From the NCBI GenBank assembly GCA_047630175.1, contig JBLHVI010000070.1, forward strand, positions 1 to 16,148: DNA of 16,148 bases, written 5' to 3'. A program made the position numbers and the translations under genes. Source of the DNA: UBA4582 sp047630175 (GTDB lineage Bacteria; Pseudomonadota; Gammaproteobacteria; Pseudomonadales; Azotimanducaceae). Numbering within the stretch: the first letter of the stretch is position 1; every line of letters starts with the position of its first letter. Below are positions 7,255 to 15,065 of this stretch, piece by piece. The notes under the pieces are model-generated. The model searched no databases and was not told where the DNA came from. It saw only the letters and a list, made by a program, of their open reading frames with translations.

Positions 7255-8934
7255 ATGCCTAAAAATCTAACGCGTCGGGCTGCCATTAAAATAGTTGCGG
7301 GGGCCTTGTTGCTGCCTTTGGGATGCACTGCTGCGCAGTTTATTGAAGGCAACAAGGTTGTTTTTGCGCACGGTGTGGCAAGTGGTGATCCAGACCAAAA
7401 CAGCGTGGTGATTTGGACTCGAATAAGCGGGTTAAGTGCGCTTGTAAAGGTAGGTTGGTTTGTCGCTACCGATGCAGCTTTTGAGCACGTGGTTGCTAGC
7501 GGAATATTCAATACAGACAAGAGTCGAGACCATACGGTTAAAACGGTGGTAGATGGCCTTAAGTCAGGTCAGTCCTACTTCTATAAATTTTCGGTTGAAG
7601 ATGCTTTTTCACCGACAGGTCAAACCAAAACATTACCAGTTGGGCATCTTGAGAAGTTGGGCTTGGCCATCACCACCTGCTCTAATTATCCGTTTGGATA
7701 TTTCAATGCTTATGACGCCATTGCGAAAGACTCGTCTATCGATTTTGTGCTACATCTCGGCGATTATATCTATGAATATGGTGAGCAAGGATTTGGTGGT
7801 GAGACGGGTAAACGTATAGGCCGGGAGCATCAGCCTGCTCATGAAATAGTCTCTCTTGATGACTATAGAAAACGACATGCTCAGTACAAAACAGATCATG
7901 GGTCACTGGCAATGCATGCGAGGCATCCGCTAATCGTTATCTGGGATGATCACGAGACCGCCAACAATCCTTGGATGGGAGGCGCTAAAAACCATCAGTC
8001 GAATGAGGGTAGCTGGTCAGCAAGGCTGTCTGCATCCATGCAGGCCTACTATGAGTGGATGCCGGTGCGCGACGCTGTCAGTGTTAGTGAGCGACTAAAT
8101 TATTGGCGACATTATAAGTTTGCCGATCTTGCCAGCATCATCACCCTAGAGAGTCGGCATACAGGTCGCAGTCAGCAGATTAGTTACCATGATCACTTGC
8201 CGAGTATTCAAAGTGAACAACAGGCGCAAGCGTTCGCAAATTCTGTACTCAACGATCCGAAACGCACGCTATTATCGAAGGATATGGAAAGTTTTTTAAA
8301 AAAAGAGCTCAGTGAATCAGTTAGCTCAGGGCGTCGGTGGCGCATTATTGGTAATCAATCGGTGATTGCCAACTCTATCGCCCCTGATTTAGATGACCCA
8401 GTGCTGAACGATTTGTGTGAGGACTTAACCGTAGGTCAACAAGCAATGCTTGATGAACGCAGGCAACTGGGAAAATTTCAGTTACCTTCCGACCTGGATA
8501 CTTGGTCGGGTTATCCTGTTGCGCGGGAACGATTTTATCAGATGGCTAAAGATGCGAATGTGCAAGATTTGCTCGTGGTATCCGGTGATAGCCATAGTTA
8601 TTGGCAAAATGCCTTGTTTGACGACGATGCGCAATCCATGGGCGTCGAGTTAGGCGTTACGGGTGTGACCTCACCTCGATCTATCATGGCGCTTGGTCCA
8701 GAAATAATGCAGCGTTTTGACGCGCTAAATACGGCCAACAATAAGGAAATTATCTGGAGTGACGGCCGACATCGGGGCTTTATAGTTTTACACGTGGACC
8801 ACGAACGTACACATGCAGACTATGTGACTGTGTCAAATGTAGAGTCGCCTACCTATGAAACGCAGGTGCTGCGTTCTGTGGATATTGTCCATCAAGATGG
8901 TCTACTGCGCTATAAAGCTGACCAGAACACCTAA
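7255..8934 (+). CDS. phoD: PhoD-family alkaline phosphatase/phosphodiesterase, Tat-exported
   Basis: This 559-residue protein is of the PhoD type (B. subtilis PhoD is similar in size). The N-terminus has a twin-arginine motif LTRRAAIK followed by a hydrophobic stretch ending LPLGC. That suggests Tat export and possibly a lipoprotein, although Pro at -3 makes the lipobox poor. An N-terminal beta-sandwich domain (about 35-125, containing HGVASGDP and VVIWTRI) precedes the metallophosphoesterase core: Cys142, HLGDYIYEYG (Asp170, Tyr173), IWDDHE (Asp231, Asp232, His233) and SGDSHS (443-448). These are the Fe/Ca ligand regions of the family, which releases phosphate from phosphomonoesters and phosphodiesters outside the cytoplasm. 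No good Shine-Dalgarno sequence precedes ATG7255, but the twin-arginine motif only nine residues in supports this start. No pho box was recognised. The gene follows the ACAD pair by 65 bases. Confidence 0.92.
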   Translation: MPKNLTRRAAIKIVAGALLLPLGCTAAQFIEGNKVVFAHGVASGDPDQNSVVIWTRISGLSALVKVGWFVATDAAFEHVVASGIFNTDKSRDHTVKTVVDGLKSGQSYFYKFSVEDAFSPTGQTKTLPVGHLEKLGLAITTCSNYPFGYFNAYDAIAKDSSIDFVLHLGDYIYEYGEQGFGGETGKRIGREHQPAHEIVSLDDYRKRHAQYKTDHGSLAMHARHPLIVIWDDHETANNPWMGGAKNHQSNEGSWSARLSASMQAYYEWMPVRDAVSVSERLNYWRHYKFADLASIITLESRHTGRSQQISYHDHLPSIQSEQQAQAFANSVLNDPKRTLLSKDMESFLKKELSESVSSGRRWRIIGNQSVIANSIAPDLDDPVLNDLCEDLTVGQQAMLDERRQLGKFQLPSDLDTWSGYPVARERFYQMAKDANVQDLLVVSGDSHSYWQNALFDDDAQSMGVELGVTGVTSPRSIMALGPEIMQRFDALNTANNKEIIWSDGRHRGFIVLHVDHERTHADYVTVSNVESPTYETQVLRSVDIVHQDGLLRYKADQNT

Positions 8935-8964
8935 CTACCATTTACGGTTAGAGAGAGAATACGT

Positions 8965-9567
8965 ATGCATTTATTTACAATGACAAGCTCACCCAACGGT
9001 CGTAGGGTTGCGGTGGTGATGAAAGAAAAGGGGATTGAAATCCCAACCACTGAGATAAACCTGCGTGGCGGCGAGAATTTGAGTGCCCAGTTCAAGGTAA
9101 AGAATCCAGTGGCCCGTGTGCCGGTGCTGGAGACAGGCTCGGGAGTGTATATTGCTGAGACGGTAGCCATCTCTCGTTACTTAGAATCGCTCGTTCCAGA
9201 GCCCAATTTATTCGGTGTCAGCGGCGAAGAGCAGGCGCTTATCGAGATGTGGAATCGCCGTGCCGAAATCAATCTGTTGATTCCTGTTGCACAGGCGTTT
9301 CGCAATCTGACGGGAGTGTTCAAAGACCGTGAGAAAATTTCGCAAGAGTGGGGTGAAATCAGTGCTGAGATAGCGCGTGATGCCATGCCGATGTTTGAGA
9401 CACAACTGGCAGGTGCTGACTATCTTGCGGGTGAGCATTTCTCGATTGCCGACATTACCTTGGCGCTGACGCTAACCTTCGCCAAAGCCGTCGGGCAGGA
9501 TCTGTTGCAAACCCCGGCGGTGGTTGCCTGGCATACTAAAGTCTCAGCGCGGCCGAGCTTCATGTAA
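8965..9567 (+). CDS. Glutathione S-transferase family protein
   Basis: This 200-residue two-domain GST has an N-terminal thioredoxin-like half (about 1-78). It holds TSSPNGRRV at the usual active-site turn (Ser8/Ser9), cis-proline Pro53 in the VPVLE segment and the glutathione-gamma-glutamyl binding pair Glu65-Thr66 (AETVAISRYL). The C-terminal helical half carries the N-capping box SIAD (160-163) typical of the fold. GSTs of this theta/Ure2-like kind conjugate glutathione to electrophiles or reduce peroxides; the substrate cannot be assigned. A purine-rich GAGAGAGA stretch ending eight bases or fewer before ATG8965 serves as ribosome-binding site. It lies 30 bases after the PhoD gene in the same direction, so shared transcription is likely, but no functional link is evident. 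Confidence 0.9.
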   Translation: MHLFTMTSSPNGRRVAVVMKEKGIEIPTTEINLRGGENLSAQFKVKNPVARVPVLETGSGVYIAETVAISRYLESLVPEPNLFGVSGEEQALIEMWNRRAEINLLIPVAQAFRNLTGVFKDREKISQEWGEISAEIARDAMPMFETQLAGADYLAGEHFSIADITLALTLTFAKAVGQDLLQTPAVVAWHTKVSARPSFM

Positions 9568-9924
9568 AGCGTGCTTAGTTATTGGGCGCTCTCAGAAGAG
9601 TAGGCGGCAGAGTCACGTTACAGGGTAATGTCGTTATTTTGTAAGCCTCGATATATGCACGCGAAATCTGTCTGTACGTTGGTTCAGCTATCAGTCCAGC
9701 GTTGGCACCATTGCGGTTCGTTGAGATAATCTGTGCTCACTGTGCGATTACGCCATCCACCTTTTTGCGGCTTTAAAAAAGGCTAAAACAGGCCGCCCCA
9801 ATCATCGCCAATATCACTCGGGATTAGTCTGTTCGACCGAATTGGTAAAATGAAGAAGGCGTTGAATTGTTGCTTAAAAACACGAGTAACGCTGGAACTG
9901 TTAAGTGATTGTTATCTAGATTAC

Positions 9925-9949
9925 TTAGGCTATGTAAGCGTAAGCCTAA
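9925..9949. repeat. 7-bp inverted repeat with a nested tandem repeat
   Basis: Arms TTAGGCT (9925-9931) and AGCCTAA (9943-9949) flank an 11-base loop. A tandem GTAAGC-GTAAGC (9934-9945) runs through the loop into the right arm. There is no T-tract on the + strand, so it is not a typical terminator. The function is unknown. Confidence 0.4.
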
Positions 9950-10147
9950 AATAAATGTAGCCAACAAGTTAAAAGTTTGGATAGCGCAGAGCATTATCGG
10001 GGCTGCTGGGCAGAATACGAGGCTGTGTCGGAAGGAATGTGCCAACAATAGTGCTGACTCACCACAGCAACCGACCAAAGTGAGAGAGCGGAGTACGCAC
10101 CCCAGCATCTAAATAAGTTCCGTAAGCTCATTGGTTCTAGCGTACTC

Positions 10148-10300
10148 ATGCGGCTGTCGGCAACATTGTTCAACCTGAAACGCAGACTATTTTTGCTGAA
10201 TCCCATCGTTGCCTCATTTACTGTTCTTTGCGTGTTGGCATTTTGCGGAGAGGGTTTTAAAGAGAAGCGTTATAGAAAATTTGTGGTTTTGAAACATTAA
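10148..10300 (+). CDS. Doubtful small ORF, possible transporter N-terminal remnant
   Basis: This 50-codon frame from ATG10148 to TAA10298-10300 has a basic segment (LKRRL) followed by one hydrophobic stretch (LLNPIVASFTVLCVLAF), which would give a single membrane span. The LNP-x-V pattern before a first helix recalls BCCT-family carriers, but that is a weak resemblance and nothing downstream continues such a protein. No ribosome-binding site is visible; the frame is open upstream to 10058. It could be a small membrane protein, a gene remnant or chance. Confidence 0.2.
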   Translation: MRLSATLFNLKRRLFLLNPIVASFTVLCVLAFCGEGFKEKRYRKFVVLKH

Positions 10301-10317
10301 TTAGGCAATGCTTTATT
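10289..10317 (+). promoter_or_regulatory. Candidate promoter for the carrier/lyase pair
   Basis: TTGAAA (10289-10294) and TTTATT (10312-10317) are separated by 17 bases, and the predicted start is about 65 bases before ATG10391. It is the best match to a sigma70 promoter in the long intergenic region. Confidence 0.4.
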
Positions 10318-10390
10318 TTTTGGTTGGCGGCTCGCAAAACAGCCTATGCGTTAGTTGTAAGGCTAGTGCCCGTCATAGTAGGGTAGGGCT

Positions 10391-11968
10391 ATGGCTACGA
10401 GTAGCTATCGTGGATCAAGGCGTGCAAAAAGCTTGGTCTATTTTTCCTCAGAGGATAATAAATTTAAACTGCAGTCACCCCAGATTTCAAATGTCAGCTT
10501 CGCCGCCTCGGCTTTCCCTGCAGTACTGCTCCTTGTTCTGGTTGGCTACGGTCTCATGGCGCGGCCGCTTTTCTTTGGCGAACCGGCTATTCCGTTGGAA
10601 GTCGTATTTACTTTCGCCGCTGCCGGCGCCATCGCTCAGCTACTCTGGCTAGGCTTTTCGTGGGATCTCATCCAGCAGTCCATCATCGCACGCCTGTCGC
10701 GCGCGCTGCCGGCGATCTTTATTCTGTTTGCAATTGGTTTGCTGGTGGGTGCCTGGATGGTATCCGGCACCATTCCTATGCTTGTTGACTGGGGCGTGCG
10801 CTTGATAGATCCGGACTGGATCTACGCGCTCGCCTTTGTCGTGCCCGCCATCTTCTCGACCCTTACTGGTACTTCGTGGGGCTCCGCCGGTACCATAGGT
10901 GTGGTGATTATGGGCGTGGGTGCTTCCTTGGGGGCCGACATAGCCATTGTTGCGGGGGCAGTCATCGGCGGTGCCTATTTCGGCGACAAGCTTTCGCCGC
11001 TTTCAGACACTACCAACATGGCGGCCATCGCCGCTGAAGCGCCGCTTTTCGATCACATTCGTGCCATGTTATGGACTACTGTCCCGTCGGCCTGTATCGC
11101 GCTGTTGGCGTACACGCTGATTGGCTTGCTGATGCCGCTCGAGGGTGGCCCAACGGATCCGGAAGGCATTCGTGCGTTCCTCGCTGGGCTTGAGTCACAG
11201 TTCAACTACCACCCTGTGCTGCTGCTGCCGCCGGCCGTGGTTCTGTTCGGATCGCTGCGCCGCTATCCGACACTGCCGGTGCTGCTGGCATCGATACTCA
11301 CCGCAACAGCACTTGGGATATTGCTGCAGAGTTTTGCGCTGGTCGATGTGCTGCGCTCACTTACCACTGGCTTTAGTTTGTCGATGGGGAGCGGCATAGC
11401 GGTGCCCGATGCAGTGCGCGTGCTGGTCGAGCGCGGAGGACTCTATTCCATGCGGGAAGCTATTTTTGTTGCGCTACTGGTGTACCTGTTCATCGGCGCC
11501 ATCGATTTACTCGACACGATGCCGCGGGTCGTCGGTCGTATATTTGCTTTCGCTAAGGGCCGGGCTGCAACCGTACTTGCAGCGCTAGGCGCGGCGGCCG
11601 CGACCAATGCCATGACCTCCAATCAAAGCGCGACCGCGTTCATTGTTGGTGACGCATTCGGCCGACGCTTCGACGCACTCGGCATCCCGCGGCCGATTTT
11701 ATCGCGCTCTATCGAAGATACCGGCACCATGATCGAGCCGCTTATTCCTTGGCATGCCACTGCACTGTTCATGGTTGCGACCTTGGGCGTTCCGGTTGCG
11801 GACTACTGGCACTGGCAACTGCTCTCACTTACCAATTTCATCATTGCTCCCTTGCTCGCCATCACCGGGATAGGCTGCTTCTACGGCAAGGGCATCAAAT
11901 CGACATCAGCAAGCAGCCCGGATGCGACCGACGAATCGAGCCCAACTCGATTGGAGCCCCATCCATGA
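10391..11968 (+). CDS. NhaC-family Na+-coupled carrier (possible amino-acid transporter)
   Basis: This 525-residue polytopic inner-membrane protein has about 11-12 hydrophobic segments starting near residue 40. Family motifs are GTSWGS (160-165), GDKLSPLSDTTN (198-209) and, in the second half, NAMTSNQS (406-413) and IEDTGTMIEPL (441-451), consistent with an inverted-repeat carrier. NhaC-type proteins exchange Na+ for H+ or move organic solutes; the MetT group of this family is a predicted methionine transporter. The stop overlaps the start of a Cys/Met-metabolism PLP enzyme, which makes solute uptake more attractive than pH homeostasis, but this is inference. The first ~35 residues are polar and atypical; ATG10391 is supported by TAGGG seven bases upstream. 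G+C looks higher than in the genes to the left, hinting at separate ancestry. Confidence 0.85.
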   Translation: MATSSYRGSRRAKSLVYFSSEDNKFKLQSPQISNVSFAASAFPAVLLLVLVGYGLMARPLFFGEPAIPLEVVFTFAAAGAIAQLLWLGFSWDLIQQSIIARLSRALPAIFILFAIGLLVGAWMVSGTIPMLVDWGVRLIDPDWIYALAFVVPAIFSTLTGTSWGSAGTIGVVIMGVGASLGADIAIVAGAVIGGAYFGDKLSPLSDTTNMAAIAAEAPLFDHIRAMLWTTVPSACIALLAYTLIGLLMPLEGGPTDPEGIRAFLAGLESQFNYHPVLLLPPAVVLFGSLRRYPTLPVLLASILTATALGILLQSFALVDVLRSLTTGFSLSMGSGIAVPDAVRVLVERGGLYSMREAIFVALLVYLFIGAIDLLDTMPRVVGRIFAFAKGRAATVLAALGAAAATNAMTSNQSATAFIVGDAFGRRFDALGIPRPILSRSIEDTGTMIEPLIPWHATALFMVATLGVPVADYWHWQLLSLTNFIIAPLLAITGIGCFYGKGIKSTSASSPDATDESSPTRLEPHP

Positions 11969-13167
11969 GCGACGATCGACCCACAGGTGACTGGCACCCA
12001 GAAACGCGCCTGATTCACGATGGCGAACACGCGGATTCAGTTTATGGCGCGGTGATTCCGCCGCTCTATCAAAACAGCACCCATATCTTCAAAAACTGGG
12101 ACGCGCTAGACGCGGCTTTCGAGGACCGCACCGGAACACCCGTGTATGGCCGTCAGCTCAACCCAACGGTGCGTGCCGCAGAGACGCAACTTGCGGCGCT
12201 TGCCGGTGCGGAGAAAGCGCGCTTGTTCGCCAGTGGCATGGGGGCCATCAGTTCGTCGCTGCTGGCAAGTCTTTCACCGGGTGACCACCTGATTACTCTT
12301 CGCAATGTTTACGGCCCGGCGGCGAACTTCATGGGTACTTGGCTGCCGCAGAAAATGGGTATCACCACCACCTTCGTCGACGGTGATGATATTGCCGAGA
12401 TTGAGGCGGCGATCCAATCTAGGACGCGAGTGATCTATCTCGAAAGCCCCTCATCTGCGAAGTTCGGCCTGCAGGATATAAGCGCCGTAACGGCCCTCGC
12501 TGCGCCCCGGGGTATTCGGGTAATCACGGATAACACATGGGCGACACCCCTATTCCAGAACACGCTGGAGATGGGCGTGGATTTAGAAATACACAGCGTT
12601 TCGAAGTACCTTGGTGGCCACAGCGATCTGATTGCTGGCGTGGTCCTTGGTCGCGCTGAACTCATCGACGGCATCGCCACCACCGAAGCGGAATTGCTCG
12701 GTGCACGGGCGGCGCCCTTCGAAGCCTGGCTGCTGCAGCGCAGTCTGCGCACCTTGCCCGCACGCATGGCTGCGCACGAACGTAACGGTTTGGCTGTGGC
12801 GCGCTACCTCGAGACACACCCAAGCATCGTTGAGGTCCGTCATCCAGGTCTTGAGAGCCATCCGCAGTTCGCCCTTGCCCAGCGCCAGATGCGGGGCTCT
12901 TCCAGCCTGTTCGGGTTTACCCTCGCGACTGGGGAGCTTGCCGCCATCAAACGCTTCTTTGACGCGGTAACGCTATTCGGGCGCGGAGTATCCTGGGGCG
13001 GTCATGAAAGCTTGATCTACGCCCCATCGATCAGCGCGTTGAAGGAACAGACGCCGGAGCGATTCGCCGCCATGGGCCTACAAGCTGGCGATATGCGCGT
13101 GTCAGTAGGTCTGGAACACCCCGATGATCTTATTGTAGATCTGGAACAGGCGCTGGCGCAGATGTGA
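11965..13167 (+). CDS. Cys/Met-metabolism PLP-dependent enzyme (gamma-lyase / gamma-synthase family)
   Basis: This 400-residue fold-type I PLP enzyme forms the internal aldimine at Lys214 (SVSKYLGGHSD). Asp189 (TDNTWATP) holds the pyridine nitrogen, and Tyr61-Gly-Arg63 (YGRQLNPT) contacts the cofactor phosphate of the neighbouring subunit, matching Tyr59/Arg61 of methionine gamma-lyase. Tyr116 in VYGPA matches the catalytic Tyr114, but Pro118 stands where methionine gamma-lyase has its characteristic Cys116. Candidate activities are cystathionine gamma-lyase, cystathionine gamma-synthase, O-acylhomoserine sulfhydrylase or a methionine/cysteine lyase; sequence reading alone does not decide. 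ATG11965 overlaps the carrier stop by four bases (ATGA), and GGAG at 11952-11955 is well spaced, implying coupled translation. The frame is open back to 11749 inside the carrier gene, but that extension is not a real start. Confidence 0.9.
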   Translation: MSDDRPTGDWHPETRLIHDGEHADSVYGAVIPPLYQNSTHIFKNWDALDAAFEDRTGTPVYGRQLNPTVRAAETQLAALAGAEKARLFASGMGAISSSLLASLSPGDHLITLRNVYGPAANFMGTWLPQKMGITTTFVDGDDIAEIEAAIQSRTRVIYLESPSSAKFGLQDISAVTALAAPRGIRVITDNTWATPLFQNTLEMGVDLEIHSVSKYLGGHSDLIAGVVLGRAELIDGIATTEAELLGARAAPFEAWLLQRSLRTLPARMAAHERNGLAVARYLETHPSIVEVRHPGLESHPQFALAQRQMRGSSSLFGFTLATGELAAIKRFFDAVTLFGRGVSWGGHESLIYAPSISALKEQTPERFAAMGLQAGDMRVSVGLEHPDDLIVDLEQALAQM

Positions 13168-13236
13168 CACCGGGGCTCAGGAGTCGTCAAGAAGCGGATT
13201 GCGCGCGAAAGGTTTTTGGCAGCGCTTTTGAAGGTT

Positions 13237-13256
13237 TTAGTGATAAGCGTTACTAA
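13237..13256. promoter_or_regulatory. Weak operator-like inverted repeat upstream of the ThDP enzyme
   Basis: Arms TTAGT (13237-13241) and ACTAA (13252-13256) flank ten bases, and the symmetry extends imperfectly inward. It lies about 85 bases before ATG13341 in a 173-base gap. Nearby promoter elements are poor: TTGAAG, then 17 bases, then TACTAA ending at 13256. It may be a regulated promoter region or chance. Confidence 0.25.
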
Positions 13257-13340
13257 TTTCTCGAGTTTTTCGCTATGGTATTCGACTAGACTAAGAAAAA
13301 TAGGGCCGATTCTAGCCCGTCCGCATTTGTAGGGGCCACT

Positions 13341-14993
13341 ATGACAAAAGCATCAGATCTATTTATTGAATGTCTCGAAGCTGAAGGATGCGAATACGTG
13401 TTCGGCATTCCCGGAGAAGAGAATCTCGATTTCCTCGACAGCCTCAGTCGGTCCAAAAAAATCAAACTAATATTGACGCGTCACGAGCAGGGTGCTGGCT
13501 TTATGGCATCGGTGTACGGCCGCCTGACTGGCAAGACCGGCGTCTGTGTTTCGACACTCGGCCCCGGCGCGACGAACTTTACCACTGCAGCAGCTTATGC
13601 TCAGCTGGGCGGCATGCCTATGATGATGATCACTGGTCAAAAACCGGTGAAAAAGTCAAAACAGGGCCGGTTCCAAATCCTCGATGTTGTGGAAATGATG
13701 AGGCCGATCACGAAATATGCGGTCACTTTAGTCGCTGGCGATAACATCCCGTCGCGCATTCGCGAGGCTTACCGGCTCGCAGAGGAAGAAAAACCTGGCG
13801 CTGTTCACATTGAACTGCCTGAAGATATCGCTGACGAACAAACAGATGAGGTCCCGATTCCAAAATCAGCAGTACGTCGGCCGGTGCCAGAGCATAAGTC
13901 CATCGCCATGGCGCTGGAAAAGTTGCACGCCGCGAAATCGCCAATCATCATTATTGGTGCCGGCGGCAACCGTAAAATGACCTCGAACATGCTGTCAGAG
14001 TTTATTGAAAAAACCGGAATCCCCTTTGTGACTACTCAGTTGGGTAAAGGCGTTGTTGATGAGCGTCATCCGTTGTTCATGGGTTGTGCTGCCCTGTCTG
14101 CAGGTGACTATGTTCACCGCGCGATTGAGGCCGCTGATCTGATCCTCAATATTGGCCATGACGTGATCGAAAAGCCACCCTTCTTCATGAGGAGAGGGGG
14201 CACCGAGGTCATCCATATTTCATACAATACGGCCGAGGTTGATCCTGTTTACTTCCCTCAAATTGAGGTGATAGGCGATGTTGGCAACGCAGTTTGGCAA
14301 ATGAAGAACGACGTTAAGACGAGTGCCGAAGCGGGCTGGGACTTTACCCGCATGATGGCAGTTCGCGAACATCACGACGCTAACATCCTTGCAGGCTCAG
14401 ACGACGCGCGCTTCCCTTGCTATCCACAGCATGTTGTCAAGCTGGTCCGCGACGCGCTGCCAGACGACGGTATGATCTGCTTAGACAACGGCGTCTACAA
14501 AATTTGGTTCGCCCGAAACTACCGCGCCCATCAGCGCAACACTGTGTTGCTGGATAACGCGTTGGCAACAATGGGTGCAGGCTTGCCATCAGCGATGGCG
14601 GCACATATGGTTTATCCCGATCGCAAGGTGCTGGCGATCTGCGGCGATGGTGGGTTCATGATGAACTCGCAAGAGCTGGAAACAGCCGTCCGTGAGAAGA
14701 TGAATATCGCTGTATTGATCCTTAACGATAACTCATTCGGCATGATTCGTTGGAAGCAAACTAACATGGGCTTTGACGATTGGGGCCTGCAGTACGGCAA
14801 TCCCGATTTCGTCAAGTATGTGGAGGCTTATGGCGGTATCGGTCATCGGGTGGAATCGGCTGAGGCGCTGCCGGGGATACTGAAAGTTGCGCTATCCACA
14901 CCGGGTGTGCACCTGATTGATTGTCCCGTGGATTACGTAGATAACGACCAGATCCTCAATGTCGATATCAAAAAGCATTCAGCTTCCATTTAG
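13341..14993 (+). CDS. Thiamine-diphosphate enzyme, catabolic acetolactate synthase (AlsS/BudB) type
   Basis: This 550-residue enzyme has the three-domain pyruvate-oxidase/acetolactate-synthase layout. Catalytic Glu49 lies in RHEQGAG, followed by GPGATN in the pyrimidine-binding domain. The diphosphate/Mg2+ motif GDGG (435-438, Asp436) runs to NDN (Asn462, Asn464) in the C-terminal domain. The GDGGFMMNSQELETAV stretch and the C-terminal PVDY-x-DN resemble catabolic acetolactate synthases, which join two pyruvates into acetolactate and need neither a regulatory subunit nor FAD. No small subunit and no acetolactate decarboxylase gene is adjacent; an aldehyde dehydrogenase follows instead, so another 2-oxo-acid decarboxylase or carboligase reaction is possible. 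AGGGG five bases before ATG13341 supports the start. The family is certain, the substrate is not. Confidence 0.85.
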   Translation: MTKASDLFIECLEAEGCEYVFGIPGEENLDFLDSLSRSKKIKLILTRHEQGAGFMASVYGRLTGKTGVCVSTLGPGATNFTTAAAYAQLGGMPMMMITGQKPVKKSKQGRFQILDVVEMMRPITKYAVTLVAGDNIPSRIREAYRLAEEEKPGAVHIELPEDIADEQTDEVPIPKSAVRRPVPEHKSIAMALEKLHAAKSPIIIIGAGGNRKMTSNMLSEFIEKTGIPFVTTQLGKGVVDERHPLFMGCAALSAGDYVHRAIEAADLILNIGHDVIEKPPFFMRRGGTEVIHISYNTAEVDPVYFPQIEVIGDVGNAVWQMKNDVKTSAEAGWDFTRMMAVREHHDANILAGSDDARFPCYPQHVVKLVRDALPDDGMICLDNGVYKIWFARNYRAHQRNTVLLDNALATMGAGLPSAMAAHMVYPDRKVLAICGDGGFMMNSQELETAVREKMNIAVLILNDNSFGMIRWKQTNMGFDDWGLQYGNPDFVKYVEAYGGIGHRVESAEALPGILKVALSTPGVHLIDCPVDYVDNDQILNVDIKKHSASI

Positions 14994-15010
14994 TCTTGCT
15001 AAGAACCACA

Positions 15011-15028
15011 AGGGGCTTGCGAGCCCCT
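15011..15028 (+). terminator. Short GC-rich hairpin after the ThDP enzyme gene
   Basis: AGGGGCT (15011-15017) pairs perfectly with AGCCCCT (15022-15028) around a TGCG loop. The following bases CGTTACTTCTG hold few T residues, so termination would be partial at best. It lies between two genes that look like one operon and may act as an attenuator or mRNA-stability hairpin. Confidence 0.5.
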
Positions 15029-15065
15029 CGTTACTTCTGACATTTAGTACTTGAGGATAACGTCC

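Larger units (their letters stand above)
9568..10390. other. Gene-poor intergenic region (about 820 bases)
   Basis: No reading frame here has a convincing start, length or family resemblance. Visible elements are a 7-bp hairpin at 9925-9949, a doubtful 50-codon ORF at 10148-10300, a promoter candidate at 10289-10317 and weak leader structure at 10329-10389. No tRNA, no classic intrinsic terminator for the GST gene and no insertion-sequence ends were found. It separates the left-hand genes from the G+C-richer carrier/lyase pair and could hold decayed gene remnants. Confidence 0.6.

Noticed and set aside
7279..7326. Lipoprotein signal (LPLGC) in the PhoD N-terminus
   Set aside because: Not called as a separate feature: the twin-arginine motif is clear, but Pro at -3 is a poor lipobox, so lipidation is only a possibility.
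9824..10108. 94-codon minus-strand frame with hydrophobic stretches in the gene-poor region
   Set aside because: No recognisable family, no ribosome-binding site seen, and composition typical of chance frames; not strong enough to list as a gene.
10184..10199. AGACTATT-type sequence resembling half a MetJ box near the carrier/lyase pair
   Set aside because: Only a partial match to one half-site and no tandem repeat, so a MetJ operator cannot be supported.
10308..10652. 114-codon plus-strand frame overlapping the carrier start
   Set aside because: It runs out of frame through the conserved carrier N-terminal helices and has no family resemblance.
11749..11964. Upstream extension of the PLP enzyme frame inside the carrier gene
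   Set aside because: It overlaps the conserved carrier C-terminus. The PLP enzyme has a proper ATG with GGAG spacing at 11965 and the expected 400-residue length.
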